Origin: Acidobacteriota bacterium
GTDB lineage: Bacteria > Acidobacteriota > Blastocatellia > Pyrinomonadales > Pyrinomonadaceae
Reading direction: 5' to 3'
DNA: 64,000 nucleotides
Assembly (NCBI GenBank): GCA_019639155.1
Contig: JAHBSJ010000004.1
Span: 213,813-277,812 of the forward strand
Shown: positions 6,860 to 14,539 of the stretch, piece after piece
How the letters are laid out: each line of letters opens with the position of its first letter
Numbering within the stretch: the stretch's first letter is position 1
The notes under the pieces: generated by a model
What the model saw: the letters and a program-made list of their open reading frames with translations, nothing else
Database searches by the model: none
Told to the model about the DNA's origin: nothing
Position numbers and translations under genes: made by a program

Positions 6860-9499
6860 ATGAATCGATCAAGGATCCTGCTCATATCTTCGTTCCTGGT
6901 ACTCGGGCTTCTTTCCAACGCACTTCCGTGCGGCCCCGGATATGTTTCGCCGATCTTCGATACGAACAAATCGCCTGAAAGGCCTTTTTCTAATTACGCC
7001 TCGGGACAACTCGGCATAATCAAGCCGAGTTTCAGACGCTCTGTCCTTTTCGCGGCATACAGGCATATCAACGGCGGCGGACTGAACGGAGCCGAGCAGG
7101 CGGCGATGGTGGACGTGTGGCGTGCGGAATTTGAAAATCGAGAATTTGCGGATCTGAGTATTGACGACGCCGTCAGAGCATGGATAGCGAGGCGTGCGGA
7201 AGTAGTGCCAAAAGAACAGCCTGTACCTGAAATATATGCCGAGCGACGTTGGGGCGGCTATGAGTTCTTTCCAAACTGCACAAAAAATGCGTTCGAGACC
7301 GCGCTTGAGACATTGAATTCCCGCGTCGCGGCCAACGGCAGCACCGATCCGAATGTCCAGAACTGGATACGTGCACAGGATGCCGTGTTTTTGAATTGTT
7401 CCGAGGGCAAGACCCCGCCGGAGGAAGCTCCCGCAGGGGCTCCTGAGTGGCTGCAGAAGGACCGTGCGTATCAACTGGCCGCCGCAGATTTTTATTCGAT
7501 GGATTTCCGCTCCGCACGGAGCCGTTTTGAGGCAATTGCTGAAGACACAGCATCGCCTTGGGCAGAGACTGCCGATTATCTGGTCGGCCGCACGCTGATC
7601 CGACAGGCCAGCCTTTCGCGGTCCAAAGACGCATCCGAACGGCTGTATGAAGAAGCCGAAACGCATCTGCAGAGGATAGCTTCCCGCGGCGGCAAGTTCG
7701 GCTTTCCCGCTGAGAAGCTCATCTCGCTGATCCGATATCGAACGCAGCCGCGCGAACGCGTGCAGGAACTCGCCGGCAAGCTCGCCGGAGCCGGCGGCGG
7801 CGATGGATTTCGCCAGGACGTGATCGATTACATTTGGCTTGTGGACCGATTCACGAGCGAGTCGCTGGAGGCCGAAGAAGCGCGCAAGAAGAAAGAAAGC
7901 GGCGAAAAGCCCGAGCCGTCGCCCGCCTCTACACCCGAAACGACGCCGACACCGAAAGAAGGCGAGATACAGATATTCTTTAGCAATGAGGACTTTTCAA
8001 AAAGCTGGACGATCTTTGTCCGCGCCGATGCTTCGGACGAAGAGGCACTTGCAGAGGCCGAGCGTGTTGCCGGCCAGCGGCTGACCGAAGATATGCGAAA
8101 ACGCGTGATCGAAGGCCGCAAAGAAGGCTACTCGGGGCGCATCCGCGATACGAATAGCGGCGGTTACGAAGGCCGCTATTGGGGCGACGAGGCATTGACG
8201 CCGGGACTTGTCCCCGATTTGTTGCGTCGCAGCGAAATGACCGATTGGATCCTCAACTACCAGATGAAGAGCCCCGCTTCGTACCAATATGCAGTGGCAC
8301 GTTTTCGCGAAACAGGCGGCGAACACTGGCTCGCAGCGGCCATTTCAAAGGCCGAACGGTCTTCGCCGGAGCTCAGGCGGATGCTTGAAGCCGCCGAAAA
8401 TGCGAACCGTACATCGGCTGCCTACACGACCATTGCCTATCACGCGGCAAGGCTTTATCTGGACCTCGGCCGCGACGGCGATGCCCGCAGACTCATCGAC
8501 GGCATGCTGGCGTCCGGCGACCTTCTGAATGCTTCGGCAAGAAACTCGTTCCTTGAACTCAAACTAACAACGACGGATACGATGGACGATTTCCTTCGTT
8601 ACTCGGTCCGAACCGCGTTCAACTTTGATTTCAGCGGCACGACCGGAACCATCGAGGACATCATCGCCGAGCAGAATTCCTTCTTCGATCCTGAATATGA
8701 CAAGGAGGGCCGCGAGGCATATGAGGCGAACATCGAGCAGCAATACGGCAAATATCGTTTGTACGAGAACCGACAGCTATTGGACGACCGGACCATCGAA
8801 TCCCTGAATCACCATTTCCCGACCGCTTTGATGCTCCAGGCGATCAGTTCGCAATATTTGCCTTCATCCGTTCGCGAACGATTTGCGATTGCGTCATGGA
8901 CACGTGCCTGGCTGCTGAATGACGTCGTGTCGATGCGGCGGGCACAGCCGGAGCTAGTGAAATATCGTCCCGATATGAAAGCCGCGCTCGACGAGATCGC
9001 CGCTATACAGTCGCCTGCGGCGCGCGATAACGCTCTGCTCTATTTCGTCATCAAGAATCCGATACTGACGCCCTTCATCGAATCCGGCATCGGCAGGCTG
9101 GATAATGAATCCGGTGCATGGGACGCTAACGACTGGTGGTGCGAGCCGTATGAAGCTGAGGCAGGTGATGAGAACAGCGAATTTGCGCCGCCAAAGCCGC
9201 CGGGCTTTCTTAAACCTGCGCAAACCACGGCCGCGAAGAACGAACGCAGGCGCTTGAAAGAGATCGGCGATGCGCCCAAATTCCTCGCTCAACGGGTCAT
9301 CGCATGGCAGCGCCGCTCACCCGCCGACAAAAATATTCCTGAGGCTCTATATTTGATGATCCAGTCCAACGACTGGAATAAGTGGGGCTGCGGCGGAAAC
9401 TACGAACTGCGGAATCAGATGATCGCGATATTGAAACGCAGCTACCCGAATACCGAGTGGGCTGCGAAAATAATAAAAGAGGAAGCCGAAAGACAGTAA
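6860..9499 (+). CDS. Large secreted protein with TPR-like helical repeats, function unknown
   Basis: An 879-aa protein of unrecognised function. The N-terminus (MNRSRILLISSFLVLGLLSN) is a signal peptide, followed by a Cys-containing CGPGYVSPIFD motif after cleavage. Residues from about 200 to 330 and about 480 to 860 are rich in paired amphipathic helices of TPR/SEL1 style. They are split by a Pro/Glu/Thr linker near residue 345-375 (PSPASTPETTPTPKEGE). No catalytic motif is visible. It follows the frr terminator and meets a lipoprotein gene tail to tail with an 8-bp gap. A periplasmic or outer-surface scaffold role is a guess. Confidence 0.75.
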   Translation: MNRSRILLISSFLVLGLLSNALPCGPGYVSPIFDTNKSPERPFSNYASGQLGIIKPSFRRSVLFAAYRHINGGGLNGAEQAAMVDVWRAEFENREFADLSIDDAVRAWIARRAEVVPKEQPVPEIYAERRWGGYEFFPNCTKNAFETALETLNSRVAANGSTDPNVQNWIRAQDAVFLNCSEGKTPPEEAPAGAPEWLQKDRAYQLAAADFYSMDFRSARSRFEAIAEDTASPWAETADYLVGRTLIRQASLSRSKDASERLYEEAETHLQRIASRGGKFGFPAEKLISLIRYRTQPRERVQELAGKLAGAGGGDGFRQDVIDYIWLVDRFTSESLEAEEARKKKESGEKPEPSPASTPETTPTPKEGEIQIFFSNEDFSKSWTIFVRADASDEEALAEAERVAGQRLTEDMRKRVIEGRKEGYSGRIRDTNSGGYEGRYWGDEALTPGLVPDLLRRSEMTDWILNYQMKSPASYQYAVARFRETGGEHWLAAAISKAERSSPELRRMLEAAENANRTSAAYTTIAYHAARLYLDLGRDGDARRLIDGMLASGDLLNASARNSFLELKLTTTDTMDDFLRYSVRTAFNFDFSGTTGTIEDIIAEQNSFFDPEYDKEGREAYEANIEQQYGKYRLYENRQLLDDRTIESLNHHFPTALMLQAISSQYLPSSVRERFAIASWTRAWLLNDVVSMRRAQPELVKYRPDMKAALDEIAAIQSPAARDNALLYFVIKNPILTPFIESGIGRLDNESGAWDANDWWCEPYEAEAGDENSEFAPPKPPGFLKPAQTTAAKNERRRLKEIGDAPKFLAQRVIAWQRRSPADKNIPEALYLMIQSNDWNKWGCGGNYELRNQMIAILKRSYPNTEWAAKIIKEEAERQ

Positions 9500-9507
9500 G
9501 CCAGGCG

Positions 9508-9903
9508 TTATTTCGTCTGCTCGCTCTTGGTCTTCAGCAGTTCCTGCTTGAAATCGCGGCAGAGCTTTGCCATCTCTTCCTTGCTCTTCGTATTCTGCTC
9601 GACCGCCTCTCGAATGCTGTCCTTAATACGGTTAAACACGAGATTTTTCGCCGCTTTTGCGACGAAATTGTCATCGGGGTTATTCGCCTCGGCAGTGATC
9701 AGGTCGAGTACCTCATCGCATTCGGGAATGCCTATCTTCGACTCGCCGGTTACCGTATCGACAGCCTTGTCGGTGACGGTCTTGTTGCCGGACGATGAGC
9801 CGCCGCTGCTCGAACCGCCCGAAAACGGATTCATCCAACTGCAGCCCAAAGCGGCAAAAACCACAAATGACAATGCGAAGATCGCTGTGTAGTTGTTTTT
9901 CAT
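9508..9903 (-). CDS. Small lipoprotein, function unknown
   Basis: A 131-aa predicted lipoprotein. The signal segment ends in the lipobox AALGC (Cys21), followed by a flexible Ser/Gly stretch (SGGSSSGGSSSG) and a short helical domain of about 80 residues containing two Cys (PECDEV and KLCRDF) that could form a disulfide. No family is recognised. It is tail to tail with the 879-aa secreted protein and 24 bp downstream of pcrA on the same strand. Confidence 0.75.
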   Translation of the reverse strand: MKNNYTAIFALSFVVFAALGCSWMNPFSGGSSSGGSSSGNKTVTDKAVDTVTGESKIGIPECDEVLDLITAEANNPDDNFVAKAAKNLVFNRIKDSIREAVEQNTKSKEEMAKLCRDFKQELLKTKSEQTK

Positions 9904-9927
9904 TATCTTTCTTAACGAAACAAAGTG

Positions 9928-12336
9928 CTATCGGGTTCTGTCCAATAGTAGATTCGCAAATTTTTCGATCAGCTTTTTCTGTCCAAATCCGGGAAAACTG
10001 ACCGTCAATTTTGCCGTATCGCCGCTTCCCTCACGCCGCAGTACCAGCCCGCGGCCGTATTTCGCATGAACGACGTATTTTCCGGGCTCGATTGAATGCG
10101 GATCGCGGATCGCGGATCGCGGATCTTTTGAGCCGGCGGCCTTTAGGCGATCATAAGCAGATGGCGTCGAGGCAACAGATCCCGGCGGCTCCGGCGACGC
10201 AGCGCCGCCCTGCCGCATTTTGAAAAACTCTGCTACTGCGTCCGCACTGTCATATGTCTTTCCGGTATAAACGTTTCGCGGTTTCGGCGGTTCTGCCTCA
10301 CCGCGAAGGGCCGATACAGCGGCTTTCGCCGCTACTGTGGTCCCGCTGCGAGCGTACGATAGCCACGAAGAGCTGTCCGAAAGGTCGTCGATCAGTTCCA
10401 GCGGCAATTCGTTGAGGAATTGAGAAGGCTCCGCAGCAAATTCGTCGCCATACGTCCGCCGCCGCATCGCGTGCGTCAGGAAAAGCATCTTTTCAGCCCG
10501 CGTGATCGCCACGTAGGCAAGCCGGCGTTCTTCCTCAAGCTCTTTCTGATCGTGTATCGAACGCGAATGCGGGAAAATGCCGTCCTCGAGCCCGGCCAGG
10601 AATACAACCGGAAACTCAAGGCCTTTCGCCGCGTGAACGGTCATCAGCGTTACTTTCGCGTCGCGATCGTATTTGTCAGTGTCCGACGCAAGCGCCGCGT
10701 GATCGACGAAATCGCGCAGTCCGTTCTCGTCCTGCTTGTCGTAATCGGCGGCGGCATTCGCCAGTTCCTCTAGGTTCTCCAGCCTCGCGATGGACTCCTC
10801 GGTGTCTTCGGCCCGCAGGACGTTGCCATATCCCGTTTCCTCGATCGCGGCGATCACGATCTCCGTAACATGCCGCTCGGAGGAACGCGGTTCGTTCACT
10901 TTGGCTATCAGGCGGTCCATCGTCTCCTTGAATCCGCGGAACGCCTCGCGTGCCCGTGACGTCAGATTCGTCTGTGCGGGAATTTCGCGGTCCGTCACTG
11001 CGATCAAAGCCGTCCACAGCGAACCGCCGCTCAATGCTGCATATCTCTGCAGTTCTTCGAGGCTAGTCTTGCCGATGCCGCGCGGCGGCGTATTGATGAT
11101 TCGGAGTATCGCGATATTGTCGAAAGGATTCATCGCCGCTTTCAAATACGCGATTATGTCCTTCACCTCGGCTCGCTCGTAGAATGAAAAGCCGCCTACG
11201 ATGTTGTAATCGATACGCTGCCGCCGCAGCGCCTCTTCGAAGAGCCGCGACTGTGCGTTTGTTCGATACAGCACGGCAAACTTCAGCTTGTCGTCGCGTG
11301 CCATCATCTTGTCTATCTGCGTCGCCACGAATCTCGCTTCCCCGTCGCCGTCATACGCCTGATAGTAAAACAGCCGCTCACCACCGTCGTTCGCCGTCCA
11401 GAGTTTTTTCTTTTTCTGGTTTACGTTGTTGCTGATGATCGCGTCCGCCGCGTCGAGTATCGTTTGGGTCGAGCGGTAATTCTGCTCGAGCAAAATGGTC
11501 TTCGCATTCTTGAAATGCTTCTCGAATTCGAGAATATTGCGGATATCTGCCTGCCGAAAACCGTAAATGCTCTGCGCATCGTCGCCGACCACGCATACAT
11601 TTTTTTGCTTTTCGGTAAGCAGATCGATCAGGGCGAACTGCAGTGCATTCGTATCCTGATATTCATCGACGAGGATGTACTTGAAGCGGTCGTTATATTT
11701 TTCGCGGACGTCGCTGCAGCGTTTCAGCAGCCGCACCGCGACGATCAGCAGGTCGTCGAAATCGAGTGCGTTCCCGAGTTTCAGACGCTTCTCGTAAAGC
11801 TCATAAACGGTCGCTATCTGCTGCCGTTTCGAATCGTAAGTATCGATGCGAGCCAAATAGGTTTGCGGGTCGTGGCCGCGGTTCTTTGCTGAGCTGATGG
11901 CGTTGCGGACGTTGCGCGGATTAAGCTGCTTTTCGTCAAAACCGAGATCCTTGATGCACGCTTTTACGACCTTCAGCGAATCGTCCGTGTCATAGATCGT
12001 GAACGACTTCGTATAGCCTTCATCTAGAGATTCGATGTCCTGCCGCAGCAGACGGACGCACAAACTGTGGAACGTCGCGATCAGCGGTGCGGATTGCAAA
12101 CGCTGTCCCTGAAGGAGTTTTTCGACACGCTCGCGCATCTCGCCCGCGGCCTTATTCGTAAAGGTGACCGCGAGGATGTTGTGCGGAGCAACTCCTTTGT
12201 CTGCAATAAGATACGCTATGCGGACCGTTATAACACGCGTCTTGCCCGAGCCCGCTCCGGCAAGCACGAGCAGCGGCCCTTCGGTCGTGGTAACGGCCTC
12301 TTTCTGAGGCGGATTGAGTGAAGAAAGCAGATCCAT
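9928..12336 (-). CDS. pcrA: UvrD/PcrA-type ATP-dependent DNA helicase
   Basis: Superfamily 1A 3'-5' helicase used in repair, replication restart and removal of proteins from DNA. It has 802 aa. Visible motifs are the Q-motif LNPPQKEAV, Walker A AGAGSGKT (residues 26-33), motif II LVDEYQDTNALQ, motif III VVGDDAQSIYGFRQAD, and the 2B/C-terminal VTLMTVHAAKGLEFPVVFLAGLEDG in two parts. The C-terminus (YVVHAKYGRGLVL..LTVSFPGFGQKKL) is the PcrA/UvrD Tudor-like RNA-polymerase-binding domain. The linker before it includes peptide SKDPRSAIRDPHS encoded by four tandem heptamers (10098-10125), a recent-looking repeat insertion. Confidence 0.93.
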   Translation of the reverse strand: MDLLSSLNPPQKEAVTTTEGPLLVLAGAGSGKTRVITVRIAYLIADKGVAPHNILAVTFTNKAAGEMRERVEKLLQGQRLQSAPLIATFHSLCVRLLRQDIESLDEGYTKSFTIYDTDDSLKVVKACIKDLGFDEKQLNPRNVRNAISSAKNRGHDPQTYLARIDTYDSKRQQIATVYELYEKRLKLGNALDFDDLLIVAVRLLKRCSDVREKYNDRFKYILVDEYQDTNALQFALIDLLTEKQKNVCVVGDDAQSIYGFRQADIRNILEFEKHFKNAKTILLEQNYRSTQTILDAADAIISNNVNQKKKKLWTANDGGERLFYYQAYDGDGEARFVATQIDKMMARDDKLKFAVLYRTNAQSRLFEEALRRQRIDYNIVGGFSFYERAEVKDIIAYLKAAMNPFDNIAILRIINTPPRGIGKTSLEELQRYAALSGGSLWTALIAVTDREIPAQTNLTSRAREAFRGFKETMDRLIAKVNEPRSSERHVTEIVIAAIEETGYGNVLRAEDTEESIARLENLEELANAAADYDKQDENGLRDFVDHAALASDTDKYDRDAKVTLMTVHAAKGLEFPVVFLAGLEDGIFPHSRSIHDQKELEEERRLAYVAITRAEKMLFLTHAMRRRTYGDEFAAEPSQFLNELPLELIDDLSDSSSWLSYARSGTTVAAKAAVSALRGEAEPPKPRNVYTGKTYDSADAVAEFFKMRQGGAASPEPPGSVASTPSAYDRLKAAGSKDPRSAIRDPHSIEPGKYVVHAKYGRGLVLRREGSGDTAKLTVSFPGFGQKKLIEKFANLLLDRTR
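10098..10125. repeat. Four tandem GCGGATC heptamers inside pcrA
   Basis: Four exact copies of GCGGATC run without interruption. They fall in the disordered linker of PcrA just before its C-terminal Tudor-like domain and keep the frame. Confidence 0.9.
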
Positions 12337-12419
12337 CGGAATCTATTAACAGTGGGTCAACACGGACTGACGCAAATAATCACATCTGAGCCCATCGGCG
12401 TTCATCTGTGGTAAGACAC

Positions 12420-12977
12420 TCATTTTATCAATGCCTGCATCGCCTTGAATTGTTCGTGCCGGGCGTCGCGCATCAGTTCAAAGAACGCCATCTCGATCGA
12501 CGACGAAATCGCTCCGCTGCGACGCATTTTTTCCAGGCCGATCAACCGGTTGTATTCGAACCGCGACGACACGCAGTCGCTCAAAATATGTACCTGAAAG
12601 CCGTGATCGAGCAGATCGTGGACGGTCTGATTCACGCAAACGTGCGTCTCGATGCCGCATACGGCGACCTGTTCTACACCGAGTTCACGCAGCTTTTCAA
12701 CGAACTGCGAAGCACCGCACGAACTAAAGGCGGTCTTCTCGTAAACCTCGAAGTTATAAGGCAGCACACGGCGAATTTCCTCGGCTGTGTGCCCAAGGCC
12801 TTTTGGATATTGCTCGGTCACGAGAACCGGCAGGCCAAGTATTTGAAAGCCCTGCACCGCGACAGACGCACGCACGGCGATCGTCTCGAAATCCGGTATC
12901 GCCTTGCGAAAACTTTCCTGTACATCAATGACGGCAAGAGCCGCTTTTTGCGGATCTAGCAGATCGGAATGCGGCAT
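12420..12977 (-). CDS. Isochorismatase-family cysteine hydrolase
   Basis: A 185-aa alpha/beta hydrolase of the isochorismatase/nicotinamidase superfamily. The N-terminal catalytic Asp lies in ALAVIDVQESF, a central Lys in YEKTAFSS, and the nucleophilic Cys in AVCGIETHVCV, so the Asp-Lys-Cys triad is complete. Family members of this short type include YcaC-like hydrolases; the substrate is unknown. The ATG (12975-12977) follows the stop of a 54-aa membrane protein by one base, indicating coupling. Nothing nearby ties it to siderophore or NAD metabolism. Confidence 0.85.
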   Translation of the reverse strand: MPHSDLLDPQKAALAVIDVQESFRKAIPDFETIAVRASVAVQGFQILGLPVLVTEQYPKGLGHTAEEIRRVLPYNFEVYEKTAFSSCGASQFVEKLRELGVEQVAVCGIETHVCVNQTVHDLLDHGFQVHILSDCVSSRFEYNRLIGLEKMRRSGAISSSIEMAFFELMRDARHEQFKAMQALIK

Positions 12978-12978
12978 T

Positions 12979-13143
12979 TCAGGCGTTTGTCTCCTTAGCC
13001 TTTTTCTGCTCGCGTTCTGCCTTTTCCCGCATTTCTTTCTTGTACGTTTTGAAGAAGAAATAGACCGAGACCGCGCAGATGACCAAGATCAGGATCATCA
13101 TCGCAACAATAAAATAAATTTCAGCAAGACCGGCACCGGGCAT
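12979..13143 (-). CDS. Small single-pass membrane protein (54 aa)
   Basis: Short reading frame from ATG 13143 to TGA 12979. It has one transmembrane helix near the N-terminus (EIYFIVAMMILILVICAVSV) and then a charged cytosolic tail rich in Lys/Glu (KTYKKEMREKAEREQKKAKE), probably coiled. The stop lies one base before the start of the isochorismatase-like gene, the main sign that it is real. The layout resembles small CcmD-like or subunit-stabilising proteins, but no family is recognised. Confidence 0.6.
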   Translation of the reverse strand: MPGAGLAEIYFIVAMMILILVICAVSVYFFFKTYKKEMREKAEREQKKAKETNA

Positions 13144-13251
13144 GGTTCTAGTCTAAAGGCTGACGCCCTAACTCTCAAATGAACCTGTCTTGAAGCCCGG
13201 GGATCGCGGAATGCGGAAGCGGATCTGGAGCCTAGAGAATGGCTATGAAAT

Positions 13252-13286
13252 GCTGACTGCTCACTGCTCGCTGCTAACTGCTCACT
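13252..13286. repeat. Five imperfect tandem heptamers, consensus GCTNACT
   Basis: GCTGACT, GCTCACT, GCTCGCT, GCTAACT and GCTCACT follow one another in the gap between the thioesterase and the 54-aa protein. This is typical short tandem repeat text of noncoding DNA. Confidence 0.8.
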
Positions 13287-13290
13287 GTCC

Positions 13291-13734
13291 TCAGCTTGGC
13301 GCTTTATCCGGCGGGAACGACCGCTCTTCACTGAGCAGCAAGCGGTCGCGGTAAAATTCCGGCAGCGATTTCACTTTCTTGTTCCGGTCGGTCACGACGT
13401 GCATGGTCTCGCCTTCAGCGACCAAAGTGTCGTCGGCAGACCTGTAAACTTCATAAAAGAACCGCAGACTGCGGCTTCGAACCTCGGCGACACGCGTGCG
13501 GATCGTCAGAACGTCTTCATAGTATGCCGGCGATTTGAAGCGGCAATAGGTTTCGGCGACGACCAGCAGTGAATCGCCGTCTGTTTCCATTTCCTTATAC
13601 GAAAAACCGCGTGCCCTGCAGAGGTCGCTGCGGGCGGCTTCGAACCAGATTACGTAGTTGGAATGATGGGCGATGCCCATTTGGTCGGTTTCGGCGTACC
13701 GGACGCGTATTTCGGTCTCGTGCCAGCCGTCCAT
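13291..13734 (-). CDS. Acyl-CoA thioesterase, YbgC/4-hydroxybenzoyl-CoA type
   Basis: Hot-dog-fold thioesterase of 147 aa that would hydrolyse acyl-CoA or acyl-ACP thioesters. The active-site segment RYAETDQMGIAHHSNYVIWFE carries the catalytic Asp of the YbgC/FadM group, and the second strand SLRFFYEVYRSADDTLVAEGE is typical. In many bacteria YbgC is linked to the Tol-Pal envelope system; no tol genes are seen here. The gene is flanked by short tandem repeats on both sides. Confidence 0.85.
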   Translation of the reverse strand: MDGWHETEIRVRYAETDQMGIAHHSNYVIWFEAARSDLCRARGFSYKEMETDGDSLLVVAETYCRFKSPAYYEDVLTIRTRVAEVRSRSLRFFYEVYRSADDTLVAEGETMHVVTDRNKKVKSLPEFYRDRLLLSEERSFPPDKAPS

Positions 13735-13740
13735 AAGGTG

Positions 13741-13794
13741 TTCAGAGTTACGCGTTTACGCGTGAACGCTCAGAGTTACGCGTTTACGCGTGAA
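13741..13794. repeat. Two tandem 30-bp repeats with MluI-like palindromes
   Basis: CAGAGTTACGCGTTTACGCG followed by TGAA occurs twice in tandem, from 13743 and from 13771, separated by CGCT. Each copy contains two ACGCGT palindromes. It lies between the thioesterase start and tRNA-Gln. Confidence 0.8.
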
Positions 13795-13809
13795 AACGGC
13801 TAAAGCCGT
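13792..13809 (-). terminator. Probable terminator of tRNA-Gln(CUG)
   Basis: On the minus strand ACGGCT-TT-AGCCGT (13796-13809) is followed by TTTTC, placed 17 nt past the CCA end of the tRNA. The T-run is short, so confidence is moderate. Confidence 0.55.
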
Positions 13810-13825
13810 CACTCTCAACAAAAAT

Positions 13826-13899
13826 TGGCTGGGAGACAGGGATTCGAACCCCGATAGGCAGATCCAGAGACTGCAGTCCTACCATTAGACGATCTCCCA
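13826..13899 (-). tRNA. tRNA-Gln (anticodon CUG)
   Basis: A 74-nt cloverleaf including an encoded CCA. The acceptor stem TGGGAGA/TCTCCCA begins with U1 as in bacterial tRNA-Gln. The T-loop GGTTCGAATCC is intact, and the anticodon loop CTCTGGA gives CUG, reading CAG. The lowest anticodon-stem pair is U-U. Confidence 0.93.
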
Positions 13900-14023
13900 G
13901 CGCTATTAATAATTTACTTTTCGAGGCCTCAGATTGTCAACATCTGCACTTCGCTAAACGGGCACTTCGCTTCGCGTAAATGCTAGAATCTATTCAAGCT
14001 AGACACTTTCGGTCACGCACTTT

Positions 14024-14482
14024 ATGTCGGCAGAAAAGGACATCGTAACCAACAGGCTCGCCTTTCACGAGTATCACATCCTCGACAAATTCGAGGCCGG
14101 GGCTGCATTGGTCGGCACCGAGGTAAAGAGCATCATGGCGGGCCGCATCCAGCTTAAAGAATCATATGTCGCCATCAAGGACGGCGAAGTTTGGCTGTTC
14201 GGTGCGAACGTCTCACAATATTCCCACGGCAACATCAACAATCACGATCCGCTGCGGCCGAGGAAGCTGCTGCTGCACCGCCGCGAGATAGAAAAATTGC
14301 AGAAAGAAACGATGCAGAAAGGCATGACGCTGGTCGTGACGCGGATCTATTGGAAGAACGGTCGTATCAAATTCGAGATCGGGGTGGCAAAGGGCAAGAA
14401 ACTTTACGATAAACGCGAAACTGAAATGAAGCGTACCATCGCGAAAGAGACGCAGGCTGAGTTGAAACAAAGACTGCGTTAA
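14024..14482 (+). CDS. smpB: SsrA-binding protein SmpB
   Basis: Partner of tmRNA in rescue of stalled ribosomes. It has 152 aa, normal length, with the conserved NRLAFHEYHILDKFEAGAAL, GTEVKSIMAGRIQLKESYV and HDPLRPRKLLLHRREI segments and a basic C-terminal tail (KKLYDKRETEMKRTIAKE) that becomes helical in the mRNA channel. It lies upstream of pepA on the same strand with a 57-bp gap. The tmRNA gene itself is not in the window. Confidence 0.97.
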   Translation: MSAEKDIVTNRLAFHEYHILDKFEAGAALVGTEVKSIMAGRIQLKESYVAIKDGEVWLFGANVSQYSHGNINNHDPLRPRKLLLHRREIEKLQKETMQKGMTLVVTRIYWKNGRIKFEIGVAKGKKLYDKRETEMKRTIAKETQAELKQRLR

Positions 14483-14539
14483 GTTTAAGATAAAGGGTCG
14501 TCTATTTTTAGCTAAAATCACTATTTTTACGAGGTGTTG

